Positions 15,992-25,066 of a stretch of DNA of 32,479 nt are shown here, one piece after another. Source of the stretch: Arcobacter sp. LA11. Its GTDB lineage: Bacteria; Campylobacterota; Campylobacteria; Campylobacterales; Arcobacteraceae. A program made the position numbers and the translations under genes. The DNA is taken from NCBI RefSeq assembly GCF_001895145.1, contig NZ_BDIR01000017.1:1-32479 (forward strand), read 5' to 3'. Below the pieces are notes generated by a model, which saw only the letters and a list, made by a program, of their open reading frames with translations, did not search any database and was not told the origin of the DNA. How positions within the stretch are numbered: position 1 is the stretch's first letter; every line of letters begins with the position of its first letter.

Positions 15992-16067
15992 TGGTGGCGC
16001 GGGGCAGAATCGAACTGCCGACACAAGGATTTTCAGTCCTTTGCTCTACCGACTGAGCTACCGAGCC
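15992..16067 (-). tRNA. tRNA-Phe (anticodon GAA)
   Basis: Cloverleaf with anticodon loop CTGAAAA between AAGGA and TCCTT, T arm GGCAG/CTGCC, A at 73 and encoded CCA. The acceptor stem GGCTCGG/CCGCGCC has a T4-C69 mismatch (bases 16064 and 15999). It is the first gene of the tRNA-tuf-rpl-rpo run, 16 nt from tRNA-Thr. Confidence 0.93.
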
Positions 16068-16106
16068 ATAACGTTTTTCAACGTGTCCTTCTTAAATTGG
16101 AGTGAA

Positions 16107-16112
16107 ATTATA
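16107..16112 (-). promoter_or_regulatory. Main promoter of the tRNA-tuf-rpl-rpo run (-10 TATAAT)
   Basis: A consensus TATAAT, within CTGTATATAAT on the minus strand, lies 39 nt upstream of tRNA-Phe and just beyond the murD stop. The sequence before it is AT-rich, without a clear -35, as is usual in this phylum. It is the natural start for the whole expression block. Confidence 0.7.
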
Positions 16113-16124
16113 TACAGATAATTA

Positions 16125-17285
16125 TTAAATAAAGCTTAAATTAAAGACTAAATCTTTAAATTCTTTTCCTCTTTCTGCATATGAAGAGAATTGGTCAAGA
16201 GAAGATGCTGCAGGAGATAGGATAGCAACACTATTTGAAGTATGTTTTAAATGAATATTTTTTACAGATTCTTTCAAGAATTTTGATTCAAAATATGTTA
16301 TATTATATTTTTTACAATACGAAATTACTCTTTCATAATTTGTACCAATAGCAAATATTTCTATATTTAAATCTTTAATATATTCAAAAAGAGGTTCTAT
16401 ATTTACCCCTTTATCATCGCCACCAACAACTAAATATATCTTTTTATCTAAATAAGGGTTTAAGGCATTTATAGTTGCATCAACATTTGTAGCTTTTGAG
16501 TCATTAACCCATAATCTATTATCTTTGTCTTTAAACTCTTCTACTTTATGCTCATCTATAGTAAACGTATTAATATTCTTATAATCTACTTCGTCAAAAA
16601 TTATCTTTTTTGAAGCCAAGGCTAATATAGAATCCAATAAAAAAGGTTCATTAAATTTTATTTTTTCTTTATTTATATCAAAAACTTTGCACAAATCATC
16701 AGAATTTTTGTATGTTATTTTATAAGCACTTGAAGGATAATCTTTAAACTCTTCAGGAATAATTGCAATTTCTCCTTCACACATCATATCCAAAGGTTTT
16801 AATTTTGCTTTTTTATATTCTTCAAAACTTCCATGCCATGAAATATGATCTTCTGAAATTGGTAAAAGTATATATAAATTTGGTTTTGCCTTTTCTATAT
16901 AATGAAAAGTAAAAGAAGAAGTTTCTAATATCCAAATAGGAGCTTCTTTATCCAATAAAGAAACTGCTGTTCCTATATTTCCTCCACAAAGGCTTCCTTT
17001 GTCTTTTAAAAGATGTTGAATCATTTGAGTAGTTGTAGTTTTACCATTTGTTCCAGAGATCCAAATAGAAAAAGGCATTTCATCAGCTAATAAATCATAA
17101 TCACTCTGTATGTTTTTTGATTTTAATACCATTTCATTATTAGGGGGAATTCCAGGACTTACTATAGTTATATCATTTGAATTTAAATCATAGTTTTCAA
17201 AATCACTATCATCATATAATACTACATCATCAAAACTATCTTTTACTGCTTGTGCAGTTATACCTTTTCCTAATACTCTAATCAT
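16125..17285 (-). CDS. murD: UDP-N-acetylmuramoylalanine--D-glutamate ligase
   Basis: This Mur ligase adds D-glutamate to UDP-MurNAc-L-Ala with ATP, in the cytoplasm. The P-loop is GTNGKTT (78-84). Other family blocks are CGGNIG, LETSSF, SEDHISWHGSFEEY and WVNDSKATN, where the last two carry ATP- and metal-binding residues. At 386 residues it is shorter than the roughly 440 of E. coli, mostly through a compact N-terminal UDP-binding domain, and no motif is missing. It starts ten bases after mraY and is probably co-transcribed with it from the promoter at 18390. The tRNA-Phe promoter begins just past its stop. Confidence 0.95.
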   Translation of the reverse strand: MIRVLGKGITAQAVKDSFDDVVLYDDSDFENYDLNSNDITIVSPGIPPNNEMVLKSKNIQSDYDLLADEMPFSIWISGTNGKTTTTQMIQHLLKDKGSLCGGNIGTAVSLLDKEAPIWILETSSFTFHYIEKAKPNLYILLPISEDHISWHGSFEEYKKAKLKPLDMMCEGEIAIIPEEFKDYPSSAYKITYKNSDDLCKVFDINKEKIKFNEPFLLDSILALASKKIIFDEVDYKNINTFTIDEHKVEEFKDKDNRLWVNDSKATNVDATINALNPYLDKKIYLVVGGDDKGVNIEPLFEYIKDLNIEIFAIGTNYERVISYCKKYNITYFESKFLKESVKNIHLKHTSNSVAILSPAASSLDQFSSYAERGKEFKDLVFNLSFI

Positions 17286-17295
17286 AATATATTCT

Positions 17296-18357
17296 TTATC
17301 TAATTTTGAGACTCATTAAAGCCACTAAGTTAGCCATAAAGGAGATAATCCAGAACCGAACTATAATCTTATTCTCTTTCCAACCTTTTTCTTCAAAATG
17401 GTGATGAATAGGTGCCATAAGAAATACTCTTTTTTTTCTGAGTTTATAAGAACCTACTTGTAAGATTACAGAAACTGTTTCAATTACAAAAATAAGGCCA
17501 ATTATCACTAATAAAATTTCAGATTTTGCAACAATTGCCATATATCCCATAAATGCTCCCATTGGTAAAGAACCACTATCTCCCATAAATACTTGTGCAG
17601 GATGACAGTTGTACCAAAGAAAAGCAATGAGTGAACCTATTAATGCCGTACCAATTATTGCTAGTTCTCCTGTAGTTTTTATATTTGGTAATAAAAGATA
17701 AGAAGAGAAAATTGCATGACCTGTAATATAGACTATTCCAGAAAGTGTAAAAAATGCCATTATGGAAGGAACTGTTGCAAGTCCATCAAGACCATCAGTT
17801 AAATTAACTGCATTTGAAGCTGCAACCATAACTAATATCCAAAAAGCTAATGCAAAAAAACTCATATCAAAAAGTGGATATTTATAAAATGGTGTATAAA
17901 GTGTAGTTGTATGATTATACATAATTAAAACAGCTGCAACTATAAATGCTGCAAAGAACTGTAATATTAGTTTTGCTTTAGAGCTCAATCCCGCAGAATT
18001 TGCTTTTTTAGCAATCTTTGAATAATCATCTTGAATTCCAATTAAAGAGAAGAAACCTAAGGTTAATATTCCACCCACCACATAAAAATTGTTTAATTTA
18101 ACTGTTAAAAGAGTTGCAATGATAGTTGAAAAAATAAATACAACACCACCCATAGTTGGTGTACCTGCTTTCTCTTGATGTGAATCTGGCGCATACTCAT
18201 ATATAGGTTGTGATGCATTCTTTGATTTTGTCCACTTCACAAATTTTGGAAGTAAAAACATAGTTAAAAAAAATGCAATAAAAAATGCGATACCAGCTCT
18301 AACTGAGATGTATTGAAAAATATTAATGTCTAGATGTCTATAAAACCAATAAAACAA
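17296..18357 (-). CDS. mraY: Phospho-N-acetylmuramoyl-pentapeptide-transferase (lipid I synthase)
   Basis: This polytopic inner-membrane enzyme moves phospho-MurNAc-pentapeptide onto undecaprenyl phosphate, making lipid I. Its 353 residues hold about ten hydrophobic segments and all signature motifs: the DD pair at 110-111, NLTDGLDG at 185-192, [10 protein letters not shown] around 258-267 and the histidine cluster PIHHHFE at 317-322. The start is TTG at 18357, with a TAAGG site seven bases upstream. No nearer ATG would keep the first membrane segment. It heads an mraY-murD operon whose promoter overlaps that of the divergent gpmI. Confidence 0.96.
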   Translation of the reverse strand: MFYWFYRHLDINIFQYISVRAGIAFFIAFFLTMFLLPKFVKWTKSKNASQPIYEYAPDSHQEKAGTPTMGGVVFIFSTIIATLLTVKLNNFYVVGGILTLGFFSLIGIQDDYSKIAKKANSAGLSSKAKLILQFFAAFIVAAVLIMYNHTTTLYTPFYKYPLFDMSFFALAFWILVMVAASNAVNLTDGLDGLATVPSIMAFFTLSGIVYITGHAIFSSYLLLPNIKTTGELAIIGTALIGSLIAFLWYNCHPAQVFMGDSGSLPMGAFMGYMAIVAKSEILLVIIGLIFVIETVSVILQVGSYKLRKKRVFLMAPIHHHFEEKGWKENKIIVRFWIISFMANLVALMSLKIR

Positions 18358-18376
18358 ATTTAAACCTTAGTTTTGG

Positions 18377-18395
18377 TATAATCGCGCTGATTATA
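18377..18395. promoter_or_regulatory. Overlapping divergent promoters of gpmI and mraY
   Basis: A TATAAT at 18377-18382 faces right towards gpmI (expected start near 18389). A TATAAT on the minus strand at 18390-18395 faces left towards mraY (expected start near 18383). The two polymerase footprints would overlap, so the promoters may exclude each other. Both -10 boxes are consensus. Confidence 0.6.
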
Positions 18396-18425
18396 ATACA
18401 ATATAGGTTTTAAAAGGTTTAAACA

Positions 18426-19901
18426 ATGAGCAAAAAAGCAATCTTGATTATCACTGATGGAATAGGTCATAATGAATCAAATAACTTTAATGCATTTACA
18501 AATGCGCAAACACCAACATATGATTATCTATTTGAAAATGTGCCTTATTCTCTAATTCATACATATGGAGAACATGTAGGATTACCTGATGGGCAAATGG
18601 GAAATAGTGAAGTTGGACATATGACTATTGGAAGTGGAAGAGTTTTATATCAAGATTTAGTAAAAATAAATATTACGATAAAAGAAAATACTTTAAAAGA
18701 TAATGAAATAGTTAAAAATACAATTGAAAATTCAAATAATATTCATCTTTTAGGTCTAATTAGTGATGGTGGTGTGCATTCACATATAAATCATATTATT
18801 GCATTAGCACAAATTGCAAAAAGCAAAGGTAAAAAAGTTTTTTTCCATATTATTGCTGATGGTAGAGATGTTGCACCAGATTGCGCAGCAAAATATGTAC
18901 AGCAATTAATTGATGTATGTGATGAAGATATTAAAATAGCTACAATAGCAGGTAGGTATTATACTATGGATAGAGATAATCGATGGGATAGAGTTCAAAA
19001 AGGTCATGATGCATTAAGCTTTGCAACACCTAAATCATCTAGCGATGTATTATCTTATATTGAGACCTCATATAAAGAAGATGTATTTGATGAATTTTTA
19101 ATTCCAACTGCTTTTGAAGGATACAATGGATTTGAAGAGAATGACGGAATACTTTTTTGTAATTTTAGATCTGATAGAATGAGAGAAATTTCTAATGCAA
19201 TTGCAAATAAAGAATTTAATGAATTTACAACATTCGATAAAAAATTAAACATTGCAACAATGACTCAATATGATAAGAATCTTCCTTTACCTATATTATT
19301 TCCAAAAGAGACTCCAAAAAACACTTTAGCAGAAGTTATATCAAATGCTGGACTTTCACAACTTCATACAGCAGAAACAGAAAAATATGCACATGTAACT
19401 TTTTTCTTTAATGGTGGAGTTGAAGAACCTGTATTAAATGAAAGTAGAGTATTGATTCCTTCTCCATCAGTTGCTACATATGATTTAAAACCAGAGATGT
19501 CTGCACCAGAAGTATCAACAGAAGTTCAAAAAGCTATGGCTGCACAAACTGATTTTATCGTTGTAAACTTTGCAAATGGTGATATGGTTGGTCATACAGG
19601 AGTTTATGAAGCTGGAATAAAAGCCGTTGAAGCTGTAGATTATGAACTAGGACAAATTATACAAAAAGCTAAAGAATTAGATTATAATTTAATTCTAACA
19701 AGTGACCATGGAAACTGTGAAATGATGAAAAATTCAGAAGGTAAAGTTCTAACAAACCATACAGTAGGAGATGTTTTTTGTTTTGTATTAGCAGAAAACA
19801 TAAATGAAGTTAAAACTGGAAGTCTTAATAATATTGCTCCTACAGTTTTAAAACTAATGCAACTTGAAAAACCAAAAGAAATGGATGAGGCACTAATCTA
19901 A
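18426..19901 (+). CDS. gpmI: 2,3-bisphosphoglycerate-independent phosphoglycerate mutase
   Basis: The 491-residue metal-dependent enzyme interconverts 3- and 2-phosphoglycerate in glycolysis and gluconeogenesis. The metal-binding start is ILIITDGIG. The nucleophile serine is residue 61 in GNSEVGHM. GRYYTMDRDNRWDR is the substrate-binding block, and the C-terminal metal site is seen in NGDMVGHTG and LTSDHGNCEMM. It is slightly shorter than the usual 510, with no motif lost. It begins a three-gene plus-strand run: the ABC ATPase starts one base after its stop, and the PBP1A-type gene follows. Confidence 0.96.
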   Translation: MSKKAILIITDGIGHNESNNFNAFTNAQTPTYDYLFENVPYSLIHTYGEHVGLPDGQMGNSEVGHMTIGSGRVLYQDLVKINITIKENTLKDNEIVKNTIENSNNIHLLGLISDGGVHSHINHIIALAQIAKSKGKKVFFHIIADGRDVAPDCAAKYVQQLIDVCDEDIKIATIAGRYYTMDRDNRWDRVQKGHDALSFATPKSSSDVLSYIETSYKEDVFDEFLIPTAFEGYNGFEENDGILFCNFRSDRMREISNAIANKEFNEFTTFDKKLNIATMTQYDKNLPLPILFPKETPKNTLAEVISNAGLSQLHTAETEKYAHVTFFFNGGVEEPVLNESRVLIPSPSVATYDLKPEMSAPEVSTEVQKAMAAQTDFIVVNFANGDMVGHTGVYEAGIKAVEAVDYELGQIIQKAKELDYNLILTSDHGNCEMMKNSEGKVLTNHTVGDVFCFVLAENINEVKTGSLNNIAPTVLKLMQLEKPKEMDEALI

Positions 19902-19902
19902 C

Positions 19903-20601
19903 ATGAGTAAGACTGTAGATATAAAAAAACTTCAAATATCAACTTCTGATAAAAAGCTAGTTGATATTAGTTTTAAAATAATTGATTCTACAGCACTTAT
20001 AGGACAGAGTGGAAGTGGAAAATCTTTAACCTTAAAATCTATGCTAAATCTTTTACCTTCAAATCTTGATTTAGTTTTTGATGTAAATACAGATTTTAAA
20101 CTTAACTATTCTAATATTGGTTTTATTCCACAAAACCCTTTTACCTCTTTATCTCCAATGACAAAAATAAAAAAACAATTTTTTTGTACTGAAAATAGAA
20201 AAAAAGAACTTCTAAAGCTTGTAGGATTAGAAGAATCATTCTTAGAAAGATTTCCAAGTGAATTAAGTGGGGGACAACTACAAAGAGTAGTAATCGCAAT
20301 TGCATTAACAAATGAAATAAAATTGCTTCTTTTAGATGAACCGACAACAGCTTTAGATGAAAGTTCAAAGAAAGTCATCTTAGATTTAATAAATGACTTA
20401 TCAAAAAAATTAGATATTTCAATACTTTTTGTAACTCATGACATAAGCTCTATAAAAGATATTTGTAAAGATATTGTTATAATAAAAGATGGAACAGTTG
20501 TAGAAACAGGTAAAACAATTGAAGTACTAAAAAATCCAAAAAATGAATATACAAAAGAACTTATAAACTCAACTTTTGAAAACAAAGAATTTAGGAAATA
20601 A
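19903..20601 (+). CDS. ABC transporter ATP-binding protein (peptide/nickel type), without visible permease
   Basis: A single ATPase domain of 232 residues. Walker A is GQSGSGKS (34-41), the Q-loop is PQNPFTSLSP, the signature is LSGGQ (121-125), Walker B is LLLLDEPTTALD with D145 and E146, and the switch histidine is H179 in VTHD. The PQNPFTSLSP wording is typical of Dpp/Opp/Nik-type importers. All catalytic residues are intact. No permease or binding protein lies nearby. It sits one base after gpmI and three bases before the PBP1A-type gene, so it is translated with them. The transported substrate is unknown. It could serve a transporter encoded elsewhere or act outside transport. Confidence 0.88.
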   Translation: MSKTVDIKKLQISTSDKKLVDISFKIIDSTALIGQSGSGKSLTLKSMLNLLPSNLDLVFDVNTDFKLNYSNIGFIPQNPFTSLSPMTKIKKQFFCTENRKKELLKLVGLEESFLERFPSELSGGQLQRVVIAIALTNEIKLLLLDEPTTALDESSKKVILDLINDLSKKLDISILFVTHDISSIKDICKDIVIIKDGTVVETGKTIEVLKNPKNEYTKELINSTFENKEFRK

Positions 20602-20604
20602 AAT

Positions 20605-22602
20605 ATGATGAAATATATTTTTACATTTTTACTATTAATTGCAGTTGGTGTAGCAGGATGGCTATTAAAACTTTATTCAGATATTAGACATGATATAAAT
20701 AAAGTAGTAGAGTACAATCCTTCAAAAACGACGCAATTCTTTGATAAAAATGGAAAACTAATAGCTAATATATTTAATAAAGAGCATAGACTATATGTAA
20801 AGTATGAAAATATTCCAGCTCGAGTAGTTGAAGCACTAGTTGCTATTGAAGATACACAATTCTTTGAACATAATGGGATAAACCCAGATGCAATAAGTAG
20901 AGCAATTATAAAAGATATAAAAGCCATGAAATTAGTTGAAGGAGCAAGTACTTTAACTCAACAGTTAATAAAAACTCTTGTATTAAGTAGAGAGAAGAAA
21001 CTGCTGAGAAAAATAAAAGAAGCCTTACTTGCAATTAGGCTTGAGACTATTTTAACAAAAGAAGAAATATTAGAAAGATATTTAAATCAAGTCTATTTTG
21101 GTCATGGGTATTATGGTATTAAAACAGCAGCACTTGGTTATTTTAGAAAAGATTTATATGAGTTAAATATAAAAGAAGTTGCAATTTTAGTTGGATTACC
21201 AAAAGCACCAAGTTTTTATGATCCAACAAAAAATTTAAAATTTGCATTAACAAGAGCTAATCAAGTTGTAAAAAGAATGAATACATTAGGTTGGATAAAT
21301 AAAAATGAATATGAAAATGCGGTAAACTTTATTCCAACAGTTTATAATGACACCTTAACTCAAAATAAAGCCCCTTACATAATTGATTATGCATTAAAAA
21401 CTTTACAAAAAGACATCAAAGATATTAAATCTGGTGGGTATAAAATTAATTTAACAATAGATTTAAATGCACAGGAAATTGCAAGAGAATCCTTAAAAGT
21501 AGGATATGATGGAATTTTAAAAAGAGATGCAAAATTACAAAAGAATCCAAGAAATAATGTAGATGCTAAAAAAAGACCTGTTAAAGAAGGTTATTTTATA
21601 GAAACACTAAATGGAGGTATTATTTCAATTGAAAATAATACAGGGAAAATACTAGCTCTTGTTGGTGGTATTGATTATAAAACATCTGCTTTTAATAGAG
21701 TTGTTCAAAGTAAAAGGCAACCTGGTTCTTCCGCTAAACCATTTTTATATCAAACTGCATTAGACGTAGGATATTCTCCTGCTTCACAATTAGTAGATAT
21801 TGGAAGAACATATGATTATAAAGTAAATGGTCAAAAAAAGAAATGGCAACCTAAAAATTATAGTGGTAATTTTAAAGGTGTTCTTACACTTAGAGAATCT
21901 CTTACAAAATCAAGAAACTTAGCAACAATAAACCTTGTAACAGAAGTAGGTATTGATGATATGTATAAAGGTTTAGAATCTTATGGAATAACTGGAATTC
22001 CAAGAGACTTATCAATTACCCTTGGTTCTTTTTCTATTTCGCCGCTTAACTTAAGTAAAGCATATAGTGTGTTTTCGAATAACGGAATCCAAGTTACTCC
22101 ATATATGATAAATAGTATAGAAAATAGTAAAGGTGAAGTTACAAATTTTGAGCCAATCGAAAAGTATGTTAACTCTCCAGAACAAACTTTTTTAATGAAG
22201 TCAATATTAAATGATGTAGTGACAAGAGGAACAGGACGACGTGCTAATGTAAAAGGAATTGATTTGGCAGGGAAAACTGGAACAACAAATAGTAATGTCG
22301 ATGCATGGTTCTGTGGTTTTTCTCCAACTATTCAAACAATTGTATGGTATGGAAAAGACAATAATACACCTATGAGAAAAAGTGAAGGTGGAGGATCAAC
22401 AGCAGCTCCTGCTTTTTCACATTTCTTTAAAAAATATTTAGAAATTCATCCTGAAATAGAAAGAAATTTTAAGATACCAAATAATATAAAGACTTCTATT
22501 ATTAATGGTAAAAAAGAATACTATACAGATATTTCTCCACTTCCTGAAATTGAGATTCCAATGGTATCAGAAAATCCTAATGAAGATGCTATTGAATTCT
22601 AA
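20605..22602 (+). CDS. Class A penicillin-binding protein (PBP1A type, glycosyltransferase and transpeptidase)
   Basis: This 665-residue bifunctional peptidoglycan synthase has an N-terminal anchor (about residues 2-22). In the GT51 glycosyltransferase domain the catalytic glutamate is E82 in IEDTQFFEHNG, followed by GASTLTQQLIKT and EEILERYLNQVYFGHGYYG. The transpeptidase domain has S375-S-A-K378 as the nucleophile motif, SRN as the SxN motif, and KTGT at 557-560. It polymerises lipid II glycan and cross-links it outside the membrane. An AGGAAA site precedes two adjacent ATG codons, so the first residue is uncertain by one. A strong two-way terminator follows. mrcA or pbpA would be suitable names. 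Confidence 0.95.
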   Translation: MMKYIFTFLLLIAVGVAGWLLKLYSDIRHDINKVVEYNPSKTTQFFDKNGKLIANIFNKEHRLYVKYENIPARVVEALVAIEDTQFFEHNGINPDAISRAIIKDIKAMKLVEGASTLTQQLIKTLVLSREKKLLRKIKEALLAIRLETILTKEEILERYLNQVYFGHGYYGIKTAALGYFRKDLYELNIKEVAILVGLPKAPSFYDPTKNLKFALTRANQVVKRMNTLGWINKNEYENAVNFIPTVYNDTLTQNKAPYIIDYALKTLQKDIKDIKSGGYKINLTIDLNAQEIARESLKVGYDGILKRDAKLQKNPRNNVDAKKRPVKEGYFIETLNGGIISIENNTGKILALVGGIDYKTSAFNRVVQSKRQPGSSAKPFLYQTALDVGYSPASQLVDIGRTYDYKVNGQKKKWQPKNYSGNFKGVLTLRESLTKSRNLATINLVTEVGIDDMYKGLESYGITGIPRDLSITLGSFSISPLNLSKAYSVFSNNGIQVTPYMINSIENSKGEVTNFEPIEKYVNSPEQTFLMKSILNDVVTRGTGRRANVKGIDLAGKTGTTNSNVDAWFCGFSPTIQTIVWYGKDNNTPMRKSEGGGSTAAPAFSHFFKKYLEIHPEIERNFKIPNNIKTSIINGKKEYYTDISPLPEIEIPMVSENPNEDAIEF

Positions 22603-22638
22603 AACTAGTATTTATCTTACATATAAATATCAAAACAT

Positions 22639-22674
22639 AAAAAAAGGCTAGTCCAAATTGGACTAGCCTTTTTT
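22639..22674. terminator. Bidirectional terminator between the PBP1A-type gene and glnA
   Basis: AAAAAAGGCTAGTCCAA pairs perfectly with TTGGACTAGCCTTTTT around a single A, so the real loop is a few bases wider. T-runs on both strands serve the two converging genes. Confidence 0.93.
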
Positions 22675-22689
22675 CTTTTTGTTAAAATA

Positions 22690-24117
22690 TTAACAAGAAT
22701 AAGTTGATTTAAATTCGAATGCTGTAGGTCTAGCTTCATCAGGCCAAACTTGAGTTTCAAATTTATAGTGTTGATAAGTATCTACCATATCTTCCGTAAA
22801 TACTGGTTTTAAGAAATCATTATCTCTAATTAAAGCTTCTAATGAACCTCTTAAAGTATGAGGCATTTGAGGAATATTTCTTTCTCTAATCTCATCTAAT
22901 GGCATTTCAAATAAATCTTCATCCATTGGACCAATTGGTTCAATTTTATTAGCAATTCCATCAAGACCAGCCATTAACATAGCAGCAAATGCTAAGTAAG
23001 GACAAGAAGTTGAATCTGGGAATCTCATTTCAATTCTAGTTGCTTTTTCACCAGCTCCATAAGGAACTCTACAAGAAGCAGATCTATTTTGAGAAGAATA
23101 AGTTAAGATTGAAGGAGCTTCAAACCCTGGAATTAATCTTTTGTAAGAGTTAGTTGATGGGTTAGTAAATGCAGCAACTGCTCTAGCGTGTTTAAAGATT
23201 CCACCAACATAGTGTCTAGCCATTTCAGAAAGGTTACCATACTCACCTTCTGTATAGAATAAGTTTTTACCATCTTTCCAGATTGATTGGTGAACGTGCA
23301 TACCATTTCCATTATCACCAAATAAAGGTTTTGGCATAAATGTACAAGATTTACCATTTAAGTGTGCAACCATTTTACAAACGTATTTATATTTTTGTAC
23401 GTTATCAGCAGCTTCAATTAAGTCTCCAAATACGATACCAATTTCACCTTGAGCTTGTGCAACTTCGTGGTGCCCTAAAACAACCTCTAGTCCTACTTGC
23501 TCTAAAATTTGCATCATTTCAGCTCTTAAATCAACCATAGAATCAGTTGGTTGAACTGGGAAGTAACCACCTTTTGTTCTTGGTCTATGTCCAATATTTC
23601 CACCTTCAAAATCAGAAGAATCTGACCACTCACCCTCTTCAGAATCTACTTTATAGTAAGACTCATTGATAGAATCAATGATTTTTACATCATCAAAAAT
23701 AAAGAATTCATTTTCAGGTCCAAAGTAAGCAACATCACCAACACCAGACTCACTTAAATGAGTTAATGCTTTTTTAGCAATAGATCTTGGACATTTTTCA
23801 TACATTTGACCTTTATAAATATCATAAACATCACAAAATACGATAATTGTTGAATCAGCAGTGAATGGATCTAAAAATGCAGTACCAACATCTGGCTTTA
23901 ATAACATATCTGATTTATTAATTGGTTGCCATGCATCAACAGAAGAACCATCAAAAGGCATTCCTAATGATAATTGATCAGCTGTAACTGCACTCATCAT
24001 ATACGTTAAGTGATGCCACATCCCTTTCATATCTGTAAATCTAAAATCTACAAATTGTACTTCATTCTCTTCACAATATTTGAAAAACTCTTCGTTATTG
24101 TTAACAAATTTACCCAT
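22690..24117 (-). CDS. glnA: Glutamine synthetase, type I
   Basis: This 475-residue subunit of the dodecameric enzyme condenses ammonia and glutamate to glutamine. Active-site blocks are [48 protein letters not shown], the NRSASCRVP loop and IEMRFPDST. The E. coli adenylylation motif (NLYDLP, Tyr397) reads DLFEMP here, with Phe at residue 403, so control by adenylylation is not possible at that site. The start ATG at 24117 has a clean AAGGAG site. The open frame 28 codons upstream is promoter DNA that happens to encode a hydrophobic string. A promoter and a set of repeats lie upstream. Confidence 0.97.
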   Translation of the reverse strand: MGKFVNNNEEFFKYCEENEVQFVDFRFTDMKGMWHHLTYMMSAVTADQLSLGMPFDGSSVDAWQPINKSDMLLKPDVGTAFLDPFTADSTIIVFCDVYDIYKGQMYEKCPRSIAKKALTHLSESGVGDVAYFGPENEFFIFDDVKIIDSINESYYKVDSEEGEWSDSSDFEGGNIGHRPRTKGGYFPVQPTDSMVDLRAEMMQILEQVGLEVVLGHHEVAQAQGEIGIVFGDLIEAADNVQKYKYVCKMVAHLNGKSCTFMPKPLFGDNGNGMHVHQSIWKDGKNLFYTEGEYGNLSEMARHYVGGIFKHARAVAAFTNPSTNSYKRLIPGFEAPSILTYSSQNRSASCRVPYGAGEKATRIEMRFPDSTSCPYLAFAAMLMAGLDGIANKIEPIGPMDEDLFEMPLDEIRERNIPQMPHTLRGSLEALIRDNDFLKPVFTEDMVDTYQHYKFETQVWPDEARPTAFEFKSTYSC

Positions 24118-24146
24118 GTATAAACTCCTTAAAATTATTAACAAAT

Positions 24147-24222
24147 ATTGTATCAAAATAAAAAAAATGTAAGCTAAAAAAAATGTATAAAAAATATACA
24201 ATGTATTATTTTTTATAATGTA
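24147..24222 (-). promoter_or_regulatory. glnA promoter with four regularly spaced AATGTA motifs
   Basis: The -10 box is GATACAAT on the minus strand (hexamer 24147-24152), 30 nt before the glnA start. Upstream on the plus strand AATGTA occurs at 24166, 24182, 24200 and 24217, with spacings of 16, 18 and 17. The third lies in a small palindrome ATACA-A-TGTAT (24196-24206). T-runs between them fit a phylum-typical promoter, and the motif spacing suggests added control. Confidence 0.55.
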
Positions 24223-24238
24223 TCATCTAAAAAAGTGT

Positions 24239-25066
24239 TTAAAAAGTAACTAGTTGTTTATCTCTATTTTTAAAGGTCACGCATTTTGAATAACCAATAT
24301 CTTTTGCAAAATTTACAAGCTCATCATATTTAAATCCTATTTGTTCAACTGCATGAGCATCAGAAGAGAATGTAATAGGAATATTTAATTCATATGCCAT
24401 GGATAGTAAATCTTTAGAAGGATATGCTTCACCAATAGGTTTTCTTAAACCTGCTGCATTTATCTCTAAAACCATTTCTGATTTTTTTATTGCTTTTAAT
24501 GCATTTTTAGCAAGTAATCTTATATCTTTATTTGGTAGATACTTAAATACTTTTATTAAATCTAAGTGCCCAACAATATCAAAATATCTAGAATTTGCCA
24601 TTTGCTCAATTGCAGTAAAATAATCTATCCAAATATCATCTATATTTTTTTCTTTATATTTACCTATAAACTCTGGATTGTCAAAGCCCCATAAAGAGCT
24701 ATTTTTTTCTTGAATAAAATGAACAGAGCCTATTAGATAATCCACGTCTGAATTTATAATTTCATCTAATATTAAATCTTTGTTCTGCATAAAATCGACT
24801 TCATAAGCCAGTAAAATTTCAATATCGTTTTTATACTTTTCTTTTAAAGTTTTTACTTCATTTTCATAGAAATCTTTCTCTGAAATATCCATACGATATT
24901 TAGGATCAAAATTCATTGGAGCATGTTCTGAAAATCCAAAAATATCAATCTTCATTTCAATTGCTTTTTGAACATACTCCTCCATACTACCAACTGCATG
25001 ATTACAAAGAGTTGTATGATTATGTAAATCTACCCTAACTTTTTCACTCAAGATATACTCTTTCAA
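24239..25066 (-). CDS. PHP-domain phosphatase, probable histidinol-phosphatase
   Basis: The 275-residue TIM-barrel-like PHP protein has the metal-binding motifs of the family: VDLHNHT (12-18), FSEHAP, YEVDF, GSVHF, VGHLDLI, LEINAAGLRKP and FSSDAHA. This pattern matches the HisJ/HisK type histidinol-phosphatases, which carry out the eighth step of histidine synthesis, and length is normal for them. Other PHP phosphoesterases look similar, so the substrate is an inference. It starts with TTG inside a TTGA overlap with the moaE stop, which implies translational coupling. No histidine gene lies nearby. Confidence 0.8.
   Translation of the reverse strand: MKEYILSEKVRVDLHNHTTLCNHAVGSMEEYVQKAIEMKIDIFGFSEHAPMNFDPKYRMDISEKDFYENEVKTLKEKYKNDIEILLAYEVDFMQNKDLILDEIINSDVDYLIGSVHFIQEKNSSLWGFDNPEFIGKYKEKNIDDIWIDYFTAIEQMANSRYFDIVGHLDLIKVFKYLPNKDIRLLAKNALKAIKKSEMVLEINAAGLRKPIGEAYPSKDLLSMAYELNIPITFSSDAHAVEQIGFKYDELVNFAKDIGYSKCVTFKNRDKQLVTF

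Noticed and set aside
24118-24201. An N-terminal extension of GlnA that looks like a membrane anchor (28 residues)
   Set aside because: The stretch covers the -10 box and ribosome site. The ATG at 24117 has AAGGAG and matches normal GlnA starts.
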